In this document: one piece after another, positions 47,616 to 58,681 of the stretch | Layout: the number at the start of each line of letters is the position of its first letter | How positions within the stretch are numbered: position 1 is the first letter of the stretch | Source: Amoebidium appalachense | Taxonomy: Eukaryota; Ichthyosporea | Direction of reading: 5' to 3' | DNA length: 64,000 bases | Assembly (NCBI GenBank): GCA_963693365.1 | Contig: CAVNZM010000003.1 | Span: forward strand, 8,990,001 to 9,054,000 | The notes under the pieces: model-generated | Databases searched by the model: none | Seen by the model: only the letters and a program-made list of their open reading frames with translations | Told to the model about the DNA's origin: nothing | Position numbers and translations under genes: made by a program

Positions 47616-49128
47616 ATGCATTTCCATGCGGGTGATGAACCGAATAAGTTTGGCCATCACGGGGTGGGGGGAAGACCGGGAGTGCAGGTCAGACACAGCA
47701 CCCGTGTTGTCGCATAAAATACAGACATGGTGGGTGGACCAGGAGGGGGCCCAGAGGGCCACGGCGGCTGCGATGGCCAAGAGTTCGATGACGGAGGAAC
47801 CGAGTTTACCCTCATGAGTATAGAGGGCTTGGGTGAGGGGAGACCAGGGCATGAAAAACCATTGGTCGAGCCAGTGGCCCCCTAGACCCACGGATCCGGC
47901 AGCATCGGTGGCCAGGGTGGTGTATGTGGGGGGGGGTGATAAGGTGCACCCCATTCCATGATGTGAGGAACTGGTGCCATTCGGTCATGTCTGCCCGGGC
48001 GGTAGCAGACAGCCGTATGTGGTGGTGCCCGGCAAGGTGTGGGTGTTTTCGGAGAAGGGCCCATAGGCGCTGGGAGAAGGCCCGCCCGGGGGGGACCAGC
48101 TGGGCACACCAGGTGAGTTTTCCGAGGAGGGATTGCAGGTCCCGAATGGTGATGGTGGGTGTTGGGTGGGAAGTGAGGTCGAGTAGGTCCGAGAGTTTGG
48201 AAGCAGGGATCCGTGCCTCCATGGTGACGGAGTCGAATTCGATACCGATGAAGACAATACGGGTAGCCGGGCCCTGCATCTTGTCTTCGGAGATGGCAAT
48301 GTGCAGCTCTCGGCAGAGTTGCAGGAAGTTGGATAGGTGACGTTGGCACTGCTCTTGGGTGGGGGCGACTATAATCCAGTCGTCTACGTAGTGGCGGATG
48401 AGGGTAACACCGTGCTGGTGTGCCAGCCACTGGAGGGTGGCCGCGATCCGTTCCCAGATGGCTGGGCTAGATTTCAGGCCGAAGGGCAGTCGGGTGTCAA
48501 CGTAAAAATGCCCCTGCCATTTGAATGCCATTAAGTGATGGTCTTCTGGTCGGATGGGCATGTGCCGGAAGGCAGCCTGCACGTCTGCCACGGCCATGTA
48601 GCAGCCGGGGCCTGCGTCGAGAATGAGCTGGGTGACATCCCGGGCGCGAATGTACTGAAGTTCGTCGGGGTAGGTGACGCTGTCATTGACGCTGCTGCCC
48701 CGGGGCCATGAGAGGTGGTGAATTCGACGGTACTTGGGGGGGTTCCCTTTTTTAGTAACGGCGCCGATGGGGGAGGATCGGTGGACCGGAAATTCGGCGA
48801 AGAATTGGTCCGGGGAGAGGGGGCCGCGCAGGTGGCCGAGGGCGACTTCTTTGGCAATATCCGCCGTGATAGCGGCAGCAGCAGCCGGGGTGGTGGGTAG
48901 GTTGGGGCCCACCCGAGAGGTGGAGGGGCCGCGGTAGCCGATGTCGACACCAAATTCGACATCGTGGAGGAGCTGCGCGGCGAATGATTGGTCTGGGTAG
49001 GATGCCAGCAGCTCCCGGAGGCGGGAGGTGTCAATGTGGTGCTGGGGCAGCGGGCGGGCCTCCGGGTCTGAGCCTCGGGGGAAGGGGTGGTTAGCAAGGG
49101 TGGGGCACCCTCGGGGAGGTCCCGGCAG

Positions 49129-49167
<39 letters not shown>

Positions 49168-49260
49168 CAGGGCCCCGGGGGGGTTAGAGTAGGGCAGCTG
49201 GGCCAGAGGGAGGGTTTGCAGGGAGGGCAGCGGGGCCCTGTGCAGGGGATGCCCGAGCAC
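47616..49260 (-). pseudogene. Reverse transcriptase and RNase H of copy ii
   Basis: The open frame 49260-47812 has a Pro-rich start, then fingers (AVTKKGNPPKYRRI), DVQAAFRHMPI with the first catalytic Asp, PFGLKSSP, and RHYVDDWIIVAP (YVDD). A one-base run-length change in the G run near 47927-47935 shifts the RNase H into another frame (LATDAAGSVGLGG, Glu in IELLAIAAAV, CDNTGAVSDL), which is interrupted at MHY by the pogo element and resumes at 35659. DIRS-type RT-RH in layout: no integrase or aspartic protease between the domains. Confidence 0.88.
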
Positions 49261-49544
49261 GCGCGGGTGTGGGCGGACACAGAGGTAGAAGAAGGGGGGA
49301 GGGAGTGCTAGGTGAGTGCCAGGGGGGGGAGGCTCGTGGGATGGGGGGGGGAGTAAAATTATGTGCAGTGGCCAGAATAACGTCTTTGTGTAGGGACATT
49401 TATTCTTGGCGCACGCGGGCGCCGTAGTTGGCCTGCAAAATTTTGTACTCAGCCCTATTGGCCCGTTTTCCCGAGCTCCGTTTCCTTGTACCCGTGTGTC
49501 CTAGCTCCGAGCCCCTATGTTCTATCTGTGTGTGTGCGCGTAGA

Positions 49545-50713
49545 CTAGGCATCGTGCTTGCAGTCTTTGCGGGGGTGTGTGCCAGAGCAGAGCGGGCACA
49601 CGTGGGAGAAGGGGCAGGGCTGCTTCGCGCAGGACCGACAGTTAATGTGGAAATTCCTGCAGTGCGTCGCGGGTAGATCCACGGGTCGGGCCGGTTTTGC
49701 CGGGCCGGGTTGCGGGCCAGGGCGGTTGGGGGTTTCTGCCCCACCGGGCTTGTGGGGCGGCTTGAAGCCGTCAAGACCACAGCCGGGCTTGGGGTACATG
49801 GGGCAGGCCGCGCTGGGGTGGTCGGGGAAGCCACAGCGCTGACATGCGTCCGGGATGAGCAGAGTGGGTGGCAGGAGGAGATCCTGGTGGAGTTGGGCGA
49901 GCAGGTTGGGACACTCGATCGGAGCCCGACCCTGCTGGTGGGCAACGGTACGGGCGTACACGTCATAGTTGTGGATCTGGGCCCACGGGTATCGGGTGCT
50001 GAGGCGAGTGATGTGCTGACTCAGAGTCCAAAGTACATCCTTGTCCGTGGGGAGGTCGAGGTGGTGCTTGGCGGCCATGTAATGGGTCCAAGCTTGGATC
50101 CAAATGACGAGTGAACGCAGGGGAACGGGTTTGTCATTGCGAAAAGCCTCGATGCTGCCGTCGTCGGCCATGCGCAGCTGCTGACCTTTCTTGGATGGGG
50201 CCAGGAGGGCTGCGGGGGTGAACTTATACAGGTCGACGAAAGGATTGGCGCGCAAATCTGCCAGCACATCCGCGGGGGGAAGCGGCAGTGTGCCCGGCTG
50301 AATGTCGCCAGTGTTCTCACCTGTAATGGGGGGTGCGGGCAGGGCAGGTAGGTCCAGGTCAGGGCCGAGATGCAGTCCCGGGGAAACCTCCCCGGGTGCA
50401 GGGGGTGCGGCACGGGGCGCGGGAGGGTCGCGGTTGGTGAGAGCGGCCAGGACGCCAGCCATCTGGGTGCTGATGGCGGTGAGGGCGGCAAGGACGGCGT
50501 CTTGAGAAGTCATCGGCGGGGACGGTGGGGCCTGAGGAGGGACTTCAGGAGTAGAGGGGAGAGTAGCCGGAGGGTCCGTGGTGGTATGGGCCTCCGGAGG
50601 CGCGTCAGGGCCCGCGGGAGCGTTGGTCAGCCTGTGGCGGAGGTCGCTGCGGGTCAGGCGCTTAGGTGCCGCGGCAGGGGCGGTGGCTGAGGCCTGGCGC
50701 TTTTTGGCGGCAT
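49545..50713 (-). pseudogene. Gag-like protein of copy ii
   Basis: About 390 residues: Pro/Ala-rich N-terminus, capsid-like middle (IWIQAWTHYMAAKHH), and a C-terminal Cys/His region (CQRCGFPDHPSAAC, then CRNFHINCRSC, CPFSHVCPLC, GTHPRKDC) typical of DIRS/Ngaro Gag proteins. The ATG at 50713 is one base out of frame with the body, because a base present in copy iii (MPPKKRQAS) is missing; the frame is open further upstream only by chance. Confidence 0.82.
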
Positions 50714-50743
50714 GCTGACCGGCGGAGAGAAAGATAGGGAGAA

Positions 50744-51093
50744 TGAAAAAGGAATATATAGCTGTAAGGCTGTGGGTGCTAAGCACAGAAGATGTGTTTG
50801 TAGCTTGCTGATCTGCTAAAAACTGTCGTGCTTATATACCTAAGCCTACCGATCTGAGCCAATCAAAATCGATCTAGTGATATGTGAAATCTGATCCGAG
50901 CCAATCAAAACTCGGTCTAGTGATATGTGGAATCTGATGTTTTGATTGGCTAATAGGTGCCCGTGTGCGGGCAGCCAACCGCGAACTGCTAAAACACGAA
51001 ATGAAGCCTACATGGTTATGTTGATACCGAACACCCATCCTACGTGTTTACCCAGAAAAAATATTTATGTCAATAAATTCCACAAATAAAACC
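50744..51093 (-). repeat. Terminal repeat X1 (5' end) of copy ii
   Basis: GAATATATAGCTGTAAGG to CACAAATAAAACC, matching X copies at 54984-55341 and 58682-59033. Confidence 0.85.
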
Positions 51094-51835
51094 GTAATTC
51101 CGTTGAAGCCCCCCCCCCCCCCCCCCCCCCCTCCCCAAACACACACACACACAACAAAAAAAATAATGCCCCTATCCACGGAGAGACTGTGCCACGGTGT
51201 AGGGCACCAAAGCTTCGTAAATAGAAGAAAAAAAAGATAAAGAGAAAGAGGGAGGGGAAAAAAAAAAAAAAAAAAAAAAACTTCGATATCCACCATCCCC
51301 CGAGTTTCCCTTCCCATGTAATTCTTTCCGAATCTCAAAGTGTTTTGTTTTGTGCTCCTGCGGCGGTGTGATGTGTACAGTTAACTTTTTTGTTAACTGA
51401 GGTACATATATCATGTGCAAACAGGCCATGCACACAAAGCCGTGAAATTGAAAGGAGTAAAAAATCAATAAATTGCTGCCACCGATTTGAGCCGGCTAGG
51501 TTGCAATATTATTATTGAATGGCTGGAAAGATTTGACTCGACGTGCAAGGTGTAAACAATGTGTCCAAGGCGTTGGGGGATGGTGTGTGTGCTGTGTGTG
51601 TGTGCGCATGGCGGCATCTTTTTTTTTGGGTGGGGGAGAGGAGGGTGGGGGGGTGGGTGGGGTGAGGGGGGAGGGGGGGGGGGGGAGAAGGGAGGGTGGG
51701 CCGAGGGAGGGGAAAGTAAAGGGGGACAGGCAGGGCGAGGATGGCCTGGTTTTTGCTTGGGTTATATTGCAGTTCAATGGACAATGTGGTCCGACGGGGA
51801 TCAAATGTGAGCTCTGGGTCATACACGTAAACATT

Positions 51836-51839
<4 letters not shown>
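51094..51839. other. No gene recognised
   Basis: Poly-C plus (CA)n at 51110-51155, A-rich 51223-51280 and G-rich 51627-51730 tracts separated by unique AT-rich sequence without coding signal. Confidence 0.6.
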
Positions 51840-51901
<62 letters not shown>

Positions 51902-52001
51902 TGACACACACACACACACACACACAAGTGACACACACACCCACACACTCACCCACCCACCAACCCACCCACCCACCCACCCACCCACCCACCCACCCAC
52001 C

Positions 52002-52055
<54 letters not shown>

Positions 52056-52070
52056 GCAGACAGACAGACA

Positions 52071-52106
<36 letters not shown>

Positions 52107-52110
52107 GCAG

Positions 52111-52184
<74 letters not shown>

Positions 52185-52223
52185 GCACACACACACACAC
52201 ACCGTGCACACACACACACACGT

Positions 52224-52278
<55 letters not shown>

Positions 52279-52290
52279 TACACACACACA
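51840..52290. repeat. (CA)n microsatellite with CCCA and CAGA variants
   Basis: About 450 bp, nearly continuous CA, with an internal (CCCA)n block at 51950-52010 and CAGACAGCAGA insertions. Confidence 0.97.
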
Positions 52291-52659
52291 AACACAAGGC
52301 ATTTTAACGAAATTTTATACTATAAAATTACATTTACTAATTAAAATTGTATAACGTTATGCACGTTTGAGCAAAACATTATGCACGTTTCAAAAAATTA
52401 AAAATGCAATAACTCGGGAACCGCGCGACGAAAATGCATCAAAATTTCACAGTTAGTGTGTTTTTATACCCCCTGCACACACACATTTAGCTAACAGCAT
52501 AATCAATAACAGTGTGATCTGGTCAAGCGATCACGACAAAACATAAAAAAACTTTAAAAAAACATTACGTCAAATTTTTCGGTAAAATCCCTTACACACA
52601 CAAACACACTGGCACCGTACAAGGCCCCAACCACATCGGCGTAGTCAAGTTGCTAAAAA

Positions 52660-53028
52660 CAGATTTATTCTGCCAGAGCGGAATTATTCTGCAAAAGCGG
52701 AATTATTCTGCAAAACTGAGAATCAGTCTGCTTTTAGCAGAATCATTTCGCAAAAACTTAATAATTCTGCCGGCAGAATAATTCTGCTGTTGCCGAATAA
52801 TTCTGTTTAAAGCAGAATTTTCTGCTTTTAGCAGATCTCGAGTAATGATCCTGCATTTTGCAGAATAATTCTGCTCGGAGCAAGTTGATATTCTGCTTTT
52901 GCAGAATAATCCTGCTGTTGCCGAATAATTCTGCTTTTGAATAATTCTGCTAAAAGCAGAATTGTCTGCTTTTTGCAGAGTAATGATCCTGCATTTTTCA
53001 GAATAATTCTGCTCGGAGCAAGTTGACT
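52660..53028. repeat. Cluster of self-complementary AGAATAATTCTGC motifs with two ~105-115-bp direct repeats
   Basis: GCAGAATAATTCTGC and variants recur more than a dozen times. Two longer direct repeats (about 52786-52889 and 52912-53026) run from TGTTGCCGAATAATTCTG to TCTGCTCGGAGCAAGTTGA and include GTAATGATCCTGCATTTT. Each motif is a near-perfect inverted repeat, so single strands could fold into many alternative hairpins. No coding frame. Confidence 0.8.
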
Positions 53029-53059
53029 CAGCCGATGTATGTGCCACAAGTTGGGGATG

Positions 53060-53108
53060 CTCACACACACACGCACACACACACACACACACGCACACAC
53101 AGGCACTG

Positions 53109-53169
<61 letters not shown>

Positions 53170-53275
53170 CACACACATCCATCGTCTCCGAGGCTCCCCC
53201 CGGCCCCCTCCATGCATGTACACACACATTCTCTCTCTCTTTCCCTCTCTGTCTCTCTCCCTCTCTCTCTCTCAC
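53060..53275. repeat. (CA)n and (CT)n tracts
   Basis: CA microsatellite 53062-53175, then CT-rich 53229-53273. Confidence 0.9.
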
Positions 53276-53276
53276 C

Positions 53277-53443
53277 GTAAACATGGTTGCGTATATTGTC
53301 GGACAGACTATGGGAGTCGCGCCCTGTAGTTAGTCACACTTACTGACCAATTAAAATGGTTGGTCGGGAAGCAGCGGCGTTGTCCCACAATCGCACGGCG
53401 AACTGTCCCCGATAAAAGGCGGCAGTATCAGCCAGATCCAATC
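53277..53443. repeat. Left part of a duplicated flanking sequence, interrupted by the Crypton pair
   Basis: GTAAACATGGTTGCGTATAT to CCCTGTAGTTAG and CCAGATCCAATC match 59708-59785. A ~95-base segment inside it is absent from the other copy. It ends AATC directly before the Crypton-like element. Confidence 0.8.
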
Positions 53444-53540
53444 GTTGATTTGGGAAATCCAGATTTTCTAAACTTAGTAGTGCCATATTGGGAGATCGAA
53501 GTGATCACCCAATAGGCACAGTAGCAGCTTTTTAGGGTAC

Positions 53541-53548
53541 TATAAAAA
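53541..53548 (+). promoter_or_regulatory. TATA box of the Crypton recombinase
   Basis: TATAAAAA, 140 bases before the ATG at 53681. The same TATA and surroundings occur in copy 2 at 59107. Confidence 0.55.
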
Positions 53549-53680
53549 GCGGGTGATGGTTAAATCACCCTTACTTTTTGTCCCCCGTCGCTGCTCTCTC
53601 TAGCAGTGACGGTTGGTGATTAGGTAGCAATCTTGTGGCAGTGCGCCTTCCAGGAGTGGAAGGCAGCTGTGGTGGCCTCT

Positions 53681-54646
53681 ATGCCGGAAGGGGTTCGGGC
53701 CGAGGCCAGTTTGTTGCTGGAGGGTTTTCTTAGCGACAAGACCTGGAGAGTCTATCAGTCAGATGTGTATCGATACGTCCCATTTTGTGCCGCCAACCGT
53801 CTGCAGCTGTGGCCGACATCGTCCGGCACCCTGCTGGCCTATGCTGCCGACCTGTTCAAACAAGGGTACGAACCTCCAAGTCTGGACAGCAAGTTTTCCG
53901 CCCTGCGCAAGGTGCATGATCTCTTGCGTCTGGCATATGTCGACGCCTCCACCATCGCCATGGTCAAGAAGTCCTATTCGTCCGCCGTGCTCAAAGTTCG
54001 GCCCCCGCCAGCGGAGTTGTCGCGTTTCGACGCTTCCTGGTTCACCGGCTTGTTGCAGCGGGGGCACACGTCAGGCGACGGTGCCCGGTGGTTGGGGGCC
54101 GTGGCTGCCAGCTACCTGTTTGGCCTTCGGTGGGGTTCAGTGTCTACGCTCCGCGGCGAAGATGTTGTTGTCGGCCCGGTCAGTGCCGAGGGTCTTGCCC
54201 GTGTCACCCTCTCCTTTCAGGCTATCAAGCAGGCAGGGGGGAAAGTTCTCCGTCCCCCCGTACGGCATCGAGTCGTTCCGGCGGTGTGCGCGTCGGCGTT
54301 CCACCACATGCTGGCAGCTCTACCCTCCCGTACTGCGCTGCTCGTGCCCAAAGCGTCACCCAAGGTGGGAAACGATTGGCTGCGCGCCGAGTTGCGCCAT
54401 GTGGGGGTGCTCGCCACCGAGGCTGCAGGCGTCACGTGGCACTGCCTGCGCCATGGCCTGGTGGGCGCCTGCCGTGCCCTGCTTGTGGACGAGGTGTTTG
54501 TGTCGTGGCTGGGTGTGTGGCAGCTTGGCAGCCGCACCCCCGTGTCCCACTACGGCCTCGGCCACATCCCTACGGCCGACCACTGGCTCTACTTCGGAAT
54601 GTTGCAGGGTGCCCGGCCGCCCGCGTCCGCAGGTGAATTGGCTTAG
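53681..54646 (+). CDS. Tyrosine recombinase (Crypton-type transposase), apparently intact
   Basis: 321 residues from the first ATG (MPEGVRAEASLLL); the frame is open upstream to a TTG at 53633. N-terminal core-binding domain (GFLSDKTWRVYQSDVYRYV, then the SALRKVHDLLRL helix). Catalytic domain with the first Arg in LFGLRWGSVSTLR, the HxxR box as TWHCLRHG, a following Trp/Gly segment (WLGVWQLGS) in the place of the third basic/Trp position, and the nucleophile in PVSHYGLGH. All expected catalytic residues (Arg, His, Arg, Tyr) are present. Such enzymes cut one strand at a time through a Tyr-DNA link and recombine short identical crossover sites without target duplication. No reverse transcriptase or other gene is associated. 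Different from, and on the opposite strand to, the recombinases of the DIRS-order elements nearby. Confidence 0.85.
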   Translation: MPEGVRAEASLLLEGFLSDKTWRVYQSDVYRYVPFCAANRLQLWPTSSGTLLAYAADLFKQGYEPPSLDSKFSALRKVHDLLRLAYVDASTIAMVKKSYSSAVLKVRPPPAELSRFDASWFTGLLQRGHTSGDGARWLGAVAASYLFGLRWGSVSTLRGEDVVVGPVSAEGLARVTLSFQAIKQAGGKVLRPPVRHRVVPAVCASAFHHMLAALPSRTALLVPKASPKVGNDWLRAELRHVGVLATEAAGVTWHCLRHGLVGACRALLVDEVFVSWLGVWQLGSRTPVSHYGLGHIPTADHWLYFGMLQGARPPASAGELA

Positions 54647-54737
54647 CAATGTTGGGTTATGTAAGCTTGTAGTTGGCAGAATTATGGACATAGCTAGCAA
54701 CCTAAGTTGAAAATCGTTGATTTGGGAAATCCAGATT

Positions 54738-55341
54738 CTATGAAAACCACTCCGGGACGTGTGTTGCCTCTAGGGGGACATCCCCTTAGACGAAAGTGAA
54801 CCTCATCAGCAAACTTCTCCGTTGCAGGCTGCAATGGTTGTAAACCACGGCAAGCCCCCAGTCATCAATTTATTGATCCGTGAGGTCCTTGTGCCCAAAA
54901 AACGGGGGAAGTCTCGCCCCGTGAAAAAACAGCACGTATGTGTGGATCAATGGGGGTTGAGTGTTGGGTGTAGGTGGGTGGGTGAAAAGAAAATATAGCT
55001 GTAAAGCTGTAGGTGCTAAACACAGAAGATGTGTCTGTTGCTTGCTGATCTGCTAAAAAAACTGTCGTGCTTATATACCTAAGGCTCCCGATCTGAGCCA
55101 ATCAAAATCGATCTAGTGTTATGTAAAAATCTGATCCTGAGCCAATCACACTCGGTCTAGTGATCTGTGGAATCTGATGTTTTTGATCGGCTAGTAGGTG
55201 CCCGTATGCGGGCAGCCGAACGCGAGCTGCTAAAACACGAAACGAAGCCTACATAGTTAAGTTAATATCCGATTCGGACACCCATCCTACGTGTTTACCC
55301 GGAAAAATATTTATGTCAATAAAACTCCACAAATAAAACCT
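54738..55341 (-). repeat. Terminal repeats Y2 (54738-54983) and X2 (54984-55341)
   Basis: Y2 carries CTCTAGGGGGACATCCCC and TTTATTGATCCGTGAGG. It has a 22-base insertion (near 54805-54830) absent from Y1. X2 ends AAATAAAACCT directly before Y1. Confidence 0.88.
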
Positions 55342-55428
55342 CTATGAAAACCACTCCGGGACGTGTGTTGCCTCTAGGGGGACATCCCCTTGGACGAAAG
55401 TGAACCTGCGATGGTTGTAAACCACGGC
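55342..55428 (-). repeat. Terminal repeat Y1
   Basis: CTATGAAAACCACTCCGGGA to GTAAACCACGGC, 87 bp, matching Y2. Confidence 0.85.
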
Positions 55429-57179
55429 ACGAGAGCAGTATGCTTGCTCCAAAGGTTTCACTTAAGAATAGAGGCGTGTTGTAGTGGCAGCAATGGAGGC
55501 CGGGCGAAGTCGGGTATAGATCAGGAAACAGTCGGACCCGAGGACCATCTACCGAGTTGTTTGATCCGGGAGTCGTCGACCCCGGCCTCAGCCAGGGCTG
55601 TGGCCCCCCCTATGCAGAGGCTGTGGCCGGCAAACCGGGAGGGTGAGAGGCCTGCCCGGGAGAGGAGGGCCCAGAGGGCCACGGCAGCTGCGATGGCCAG
55701 GAGTTCGATGACGGAAGAACCGAGTTTACCCTCATGAGCATAGAGGGCTTGGGTGGAGGGGGACCAGGGCATGAAAAACCATTGGTCGAGCCAGTGGCCC
55801 CCTAGACCCACTGATCCGGCAGCATCGGTGGCCAGGATGGAGTATTTGGGGGGTGTGATGAGGTGCACCCCATTCCATGATGTGAGGAACCGGTGCCACT
55901 CGGCTATGTCGGCCCGGGCGGCAGCGGTCAGCCGTATGTGGTGGTGGCCGGAAAGGTGTGGGTGGGTCCGGAGAAGGGCCCATAGGCGCTGGAAGAAGGC
56001 CCTCCCGGGGGGAACCAGCTGGGCACACCAGGTGAGTTTGCCGAGGAGGGATTGCAGGTCCCGAATGGTGATGGTGGGTGTTGGGTGGGAAGTGAGGTCG
56101 AGTAGGTCCCAGAGCTTGGAAGCAGGGATCCGTGCCTCCATGGCGATGGAGTCGAACTCGATACCGATGAAGACGATACGGGTAGCCGGACCCTGCATCT
56201 TGTCTTCGGAGATTGCAATGTGCAGCTCTCGGCAGAGTTGCCGGAAGGTGGATAGGTGACGTTGGCACTGCTCTTGGGTGGGGGCGACTATAATCCAGTC
56301 GTCTACGTACTGACGGATGAGGGTGACACCGTGCTGGTGTGCTAGCCACGGGAGGGTGGCCGCGATCCGTTCCCAGATGGCTGGGCTAGATTTCAGGCCG
56401 AAGGGCAGGCGGGTGTCAACGTAAAAATGCCCCTGCCATTTGAATGCCATTAAGTGATGATCTGCTGGTCGGATGGGCATGTGCCGGAAGGCAGCCTGCA
56501 CGTCTGCCACGGCCATGTAGCAGCCGGGGCCTGCGTCGAGAATGAGCTGGGTGACATCCCGGGCGCGAATGTACTGAAGTTCGTCGGGGTAGGTGATGCT
56601 GTCATTGAAACTGCTGCCCCGGGGCCAGGAGAGGTGGTGGATTCGGCGGTACTTGGGGGGGTTCCCTTTTTTAGTAACGGCGCCGATGGGGGAGGAACGG
56701 TGGACGGGAAATTCGTCAAAGAATTGGGCTGGGGAGAGGGGACCGCGCAGGTGGCCGAGGGCGACTTCTTTGGCAATATCCGCCGCGATGGCGGTAGCTG
56801 CCTCCGGGGTGGTGGGGAGGTTGGGGCCCACCTGAGAGGTGGAGGGGCCGCGATAGCCGATGTCGACACCGAACTCGACATCGTGGATGAGCTGCGCGGC
56901 GAATGATTGGTCTGGGTAGGAGGCCAGCAGCTCCCGGAGGCGGGAGTTGTCAATGTGGTGTTGGGGCAGCGGGCGGGCCTCCGGGTCTGAGCCTCGGGGG
57001 AACGGGTGGTTAGCAAGGGTGGGGCACCCTCGGGGAAATCCCGGCAGCGGGGGGGGGGGGGGGGGGGGGGGGGGGGAGGGGGGGCAGCAGGGCCCCTGGG
57101 GGTTAGAGTAGGGCAGCTGGGCCCGAGGGAGGGTTTGCAGGGAGGGCAGCAGGGCCCTGTGCAGGGGATGCCCGAGCAC
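55429..57179 (-). pseudogene. Reverse transcriptase fused to a recombinase C-terminus by internal deletion (copy iii)
   Basis: Open frame 57179-55521, 552 residues: Pro-rich start, RT with DVQAAFRHMPI, PFGLKSSP and RQYVDDWIIVAP, RNase H start LATDAAGSVGLGG and IELLAIAAAVALWA. It then passes in frame into LLSRAGLSPSRFAGHSLCIG...DDSRIKQLGRWSS, the last part of a DIRS recombinase. The deletion removed the rest of RNase H and the recombinase N-terminal part including the first catalytic Arg. The HxxR box reads HSLC, so its Arg is lost too. A one-base shift after GRWSS puts the expected Tyr segment (DCFLIYTRL) in another frame. No methyltransferase domain is seen. Confidence 0.87.
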
Positions 57180-57469
57180 GCGGGGGTGTGGGCGGACACA
57201 GCGGTAGAAGAAGGGGGGGGGAGGGAGTGCTAGGTGAGTGTAGGGGGGGGAGGCTCGTGGGATGGGGGGGAGTAAAATTATGTGCAGTGGCCAGAATAAC
57301 GTCTTTGTTTAGGGACATTTATTCTTGGCGCGCGCGGGCGCCGTAGGTGGCCTGCGAAATTTTGTACTCAGCCCGATTGACCCGTTCTCCCGAGCTCCGT
57401 TTCCTTGTACCCGTGTGTCCTAGCTCCTAGCCCCTATGTTCTAGCTGTGTGTGTGGGTGTGCGCGTAGA

Positions 57470-58650
57470 CTAGGCATTGTGCTTGCAGTCTTTGCGGGGG
57501 TGTGTGCCAGAGCAGAGCGGGCACACGTGGGAGAAGGGGCAGGGCTGCTTAGCGCAGGACCGACCGTTAATGTGGAAATTCCTGCAGTGCGTCGCGGGTA
57601 GATCCACGGGTCGGGCCGGTTTTGCCGGGCCGGGTTGCGGGCCAGGGCGGTTGGGGGTTTCTGCCCCACCGGGCTTGTGGGTCGGCTTGAAGCCGTCAAG
57701 ACCACAGCCGGGCTTGGGGTACATGGGGCAGGCCGCGCTGGGGTGGTCGGGGAAGCCACAGCGCTGACATGCGTCCGGGATGAGCAGGGTGGGTGGCAGG
57801 AGGAGATCCTGGTGGAGTTGGGCGAGCAGGTTCAAGTTGGGACACTCGATCGGGGCCCGACCCTGCTGGTGGCAACGGTACGGGCGTATACGTCATAGTT
57901 GTGGATCTGGGCCCACGGGTATTGGGTGCTGAGGCGAGTGATGTGCTGAGTCCAAAGTACGTCTTTGTCCGTGGGGAGGCCGAGGTGGTGCTTGGCGGCC
58001 ATGTAATGGGTCCAAGCTTGGATCCAAATGACGAGTGAACGCAGGGGAACGGGTTTGTCTTGGCGAAAAGTCTCGATGCTGCCGTTGTCGGCCATGCGCA
58101 GCTGCTGACCTTTCTTGGATGGGGCCAGGACTCGGAGGGCGGCGGGGGTGAATTTATACAGGTCGGCGAAACGATTGGCGCGCAGATCTGCCAGCACATC
58201 CGCGGGGGGAAGCGGGAGTGTGCCCGGCTGAATGTCGCCAGTGTTCTCACCTGTAATGGGGGGTGCGGGCAGGGCAGGTAGGTCCAGGTCAGGGCCGAGA
58301 TGCAGCCCCGGGGAAACCTCCCCGGGTGAGGGCGCGGCGGGGGACGCGGGAGGGTCGCGGCTGGTGAGAGCGGCCAGGACGCCAGCCATCTGGGTGCTGA
58401 TGGCGGTGAGGGCGGCAAGGACGGCGTCTTGAGAAGTTCGGCGGGGACGGTGGGGCCTGAGGAGGGACTTCAGGAGTAGAGGGGAGAGTAGCCGGAGGGT
58501 CCGTGGTGGTATGGGCCGCTGGAGGCGCATCCGACGTGAGTCAGTGCCCGCGGGGGCGTTGGTCAGCCTGTGGCGGAGGTCGCTGCGGGTCAGGCGTTTA
58601 GGTGCCGCGGCAGGGGCGGCGGCTGAGGCCTGGCGCTTTTTCGGCGGCAT
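57470..58650 (-). pseudogene. Gag-like protein of copy iii, several frameshifts
   Basis: Good start MPPKKRQAS at 58650. Compared with copy ii it leaves frame after TNAPAG and returns at TSQDAVLAALTAIS, then loses frame for good near YARTVA (about 57880, where copy ii has one more G in the run). The rest, from NLLAQLHQ through the CRNFHINGRSC and CPFSHVCPLC zinc-binding region, continues in another frame to 57470. One Cys of the CRNFHINCRSC motif is Gly here. Confidence 0.83.
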
Positions 58651-58681
58651 GCTGACCGGCGTAGGGAAAGATAGGGAGAAG

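Larger units (their letters stand above)
53444..54715 (+). mobile_element. Crypton-like tyrosine-recombinase DNA transposon, copy 1
   Basis: 1272 bp from GTTGATTTGGGAAATCC to CCTAAGTTGAAAATC, carrying only a tyrosine recombinase gene, which is the definition of Crypton elements. AATC occurs at both ends (53440-53443 outside left, 54712-54715 inside right). It is followed at once by a second copy starting with the same GTTGATTTGGG, giving a head-to-tail dimer. No inverted repeats. Confidence 0.8.
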
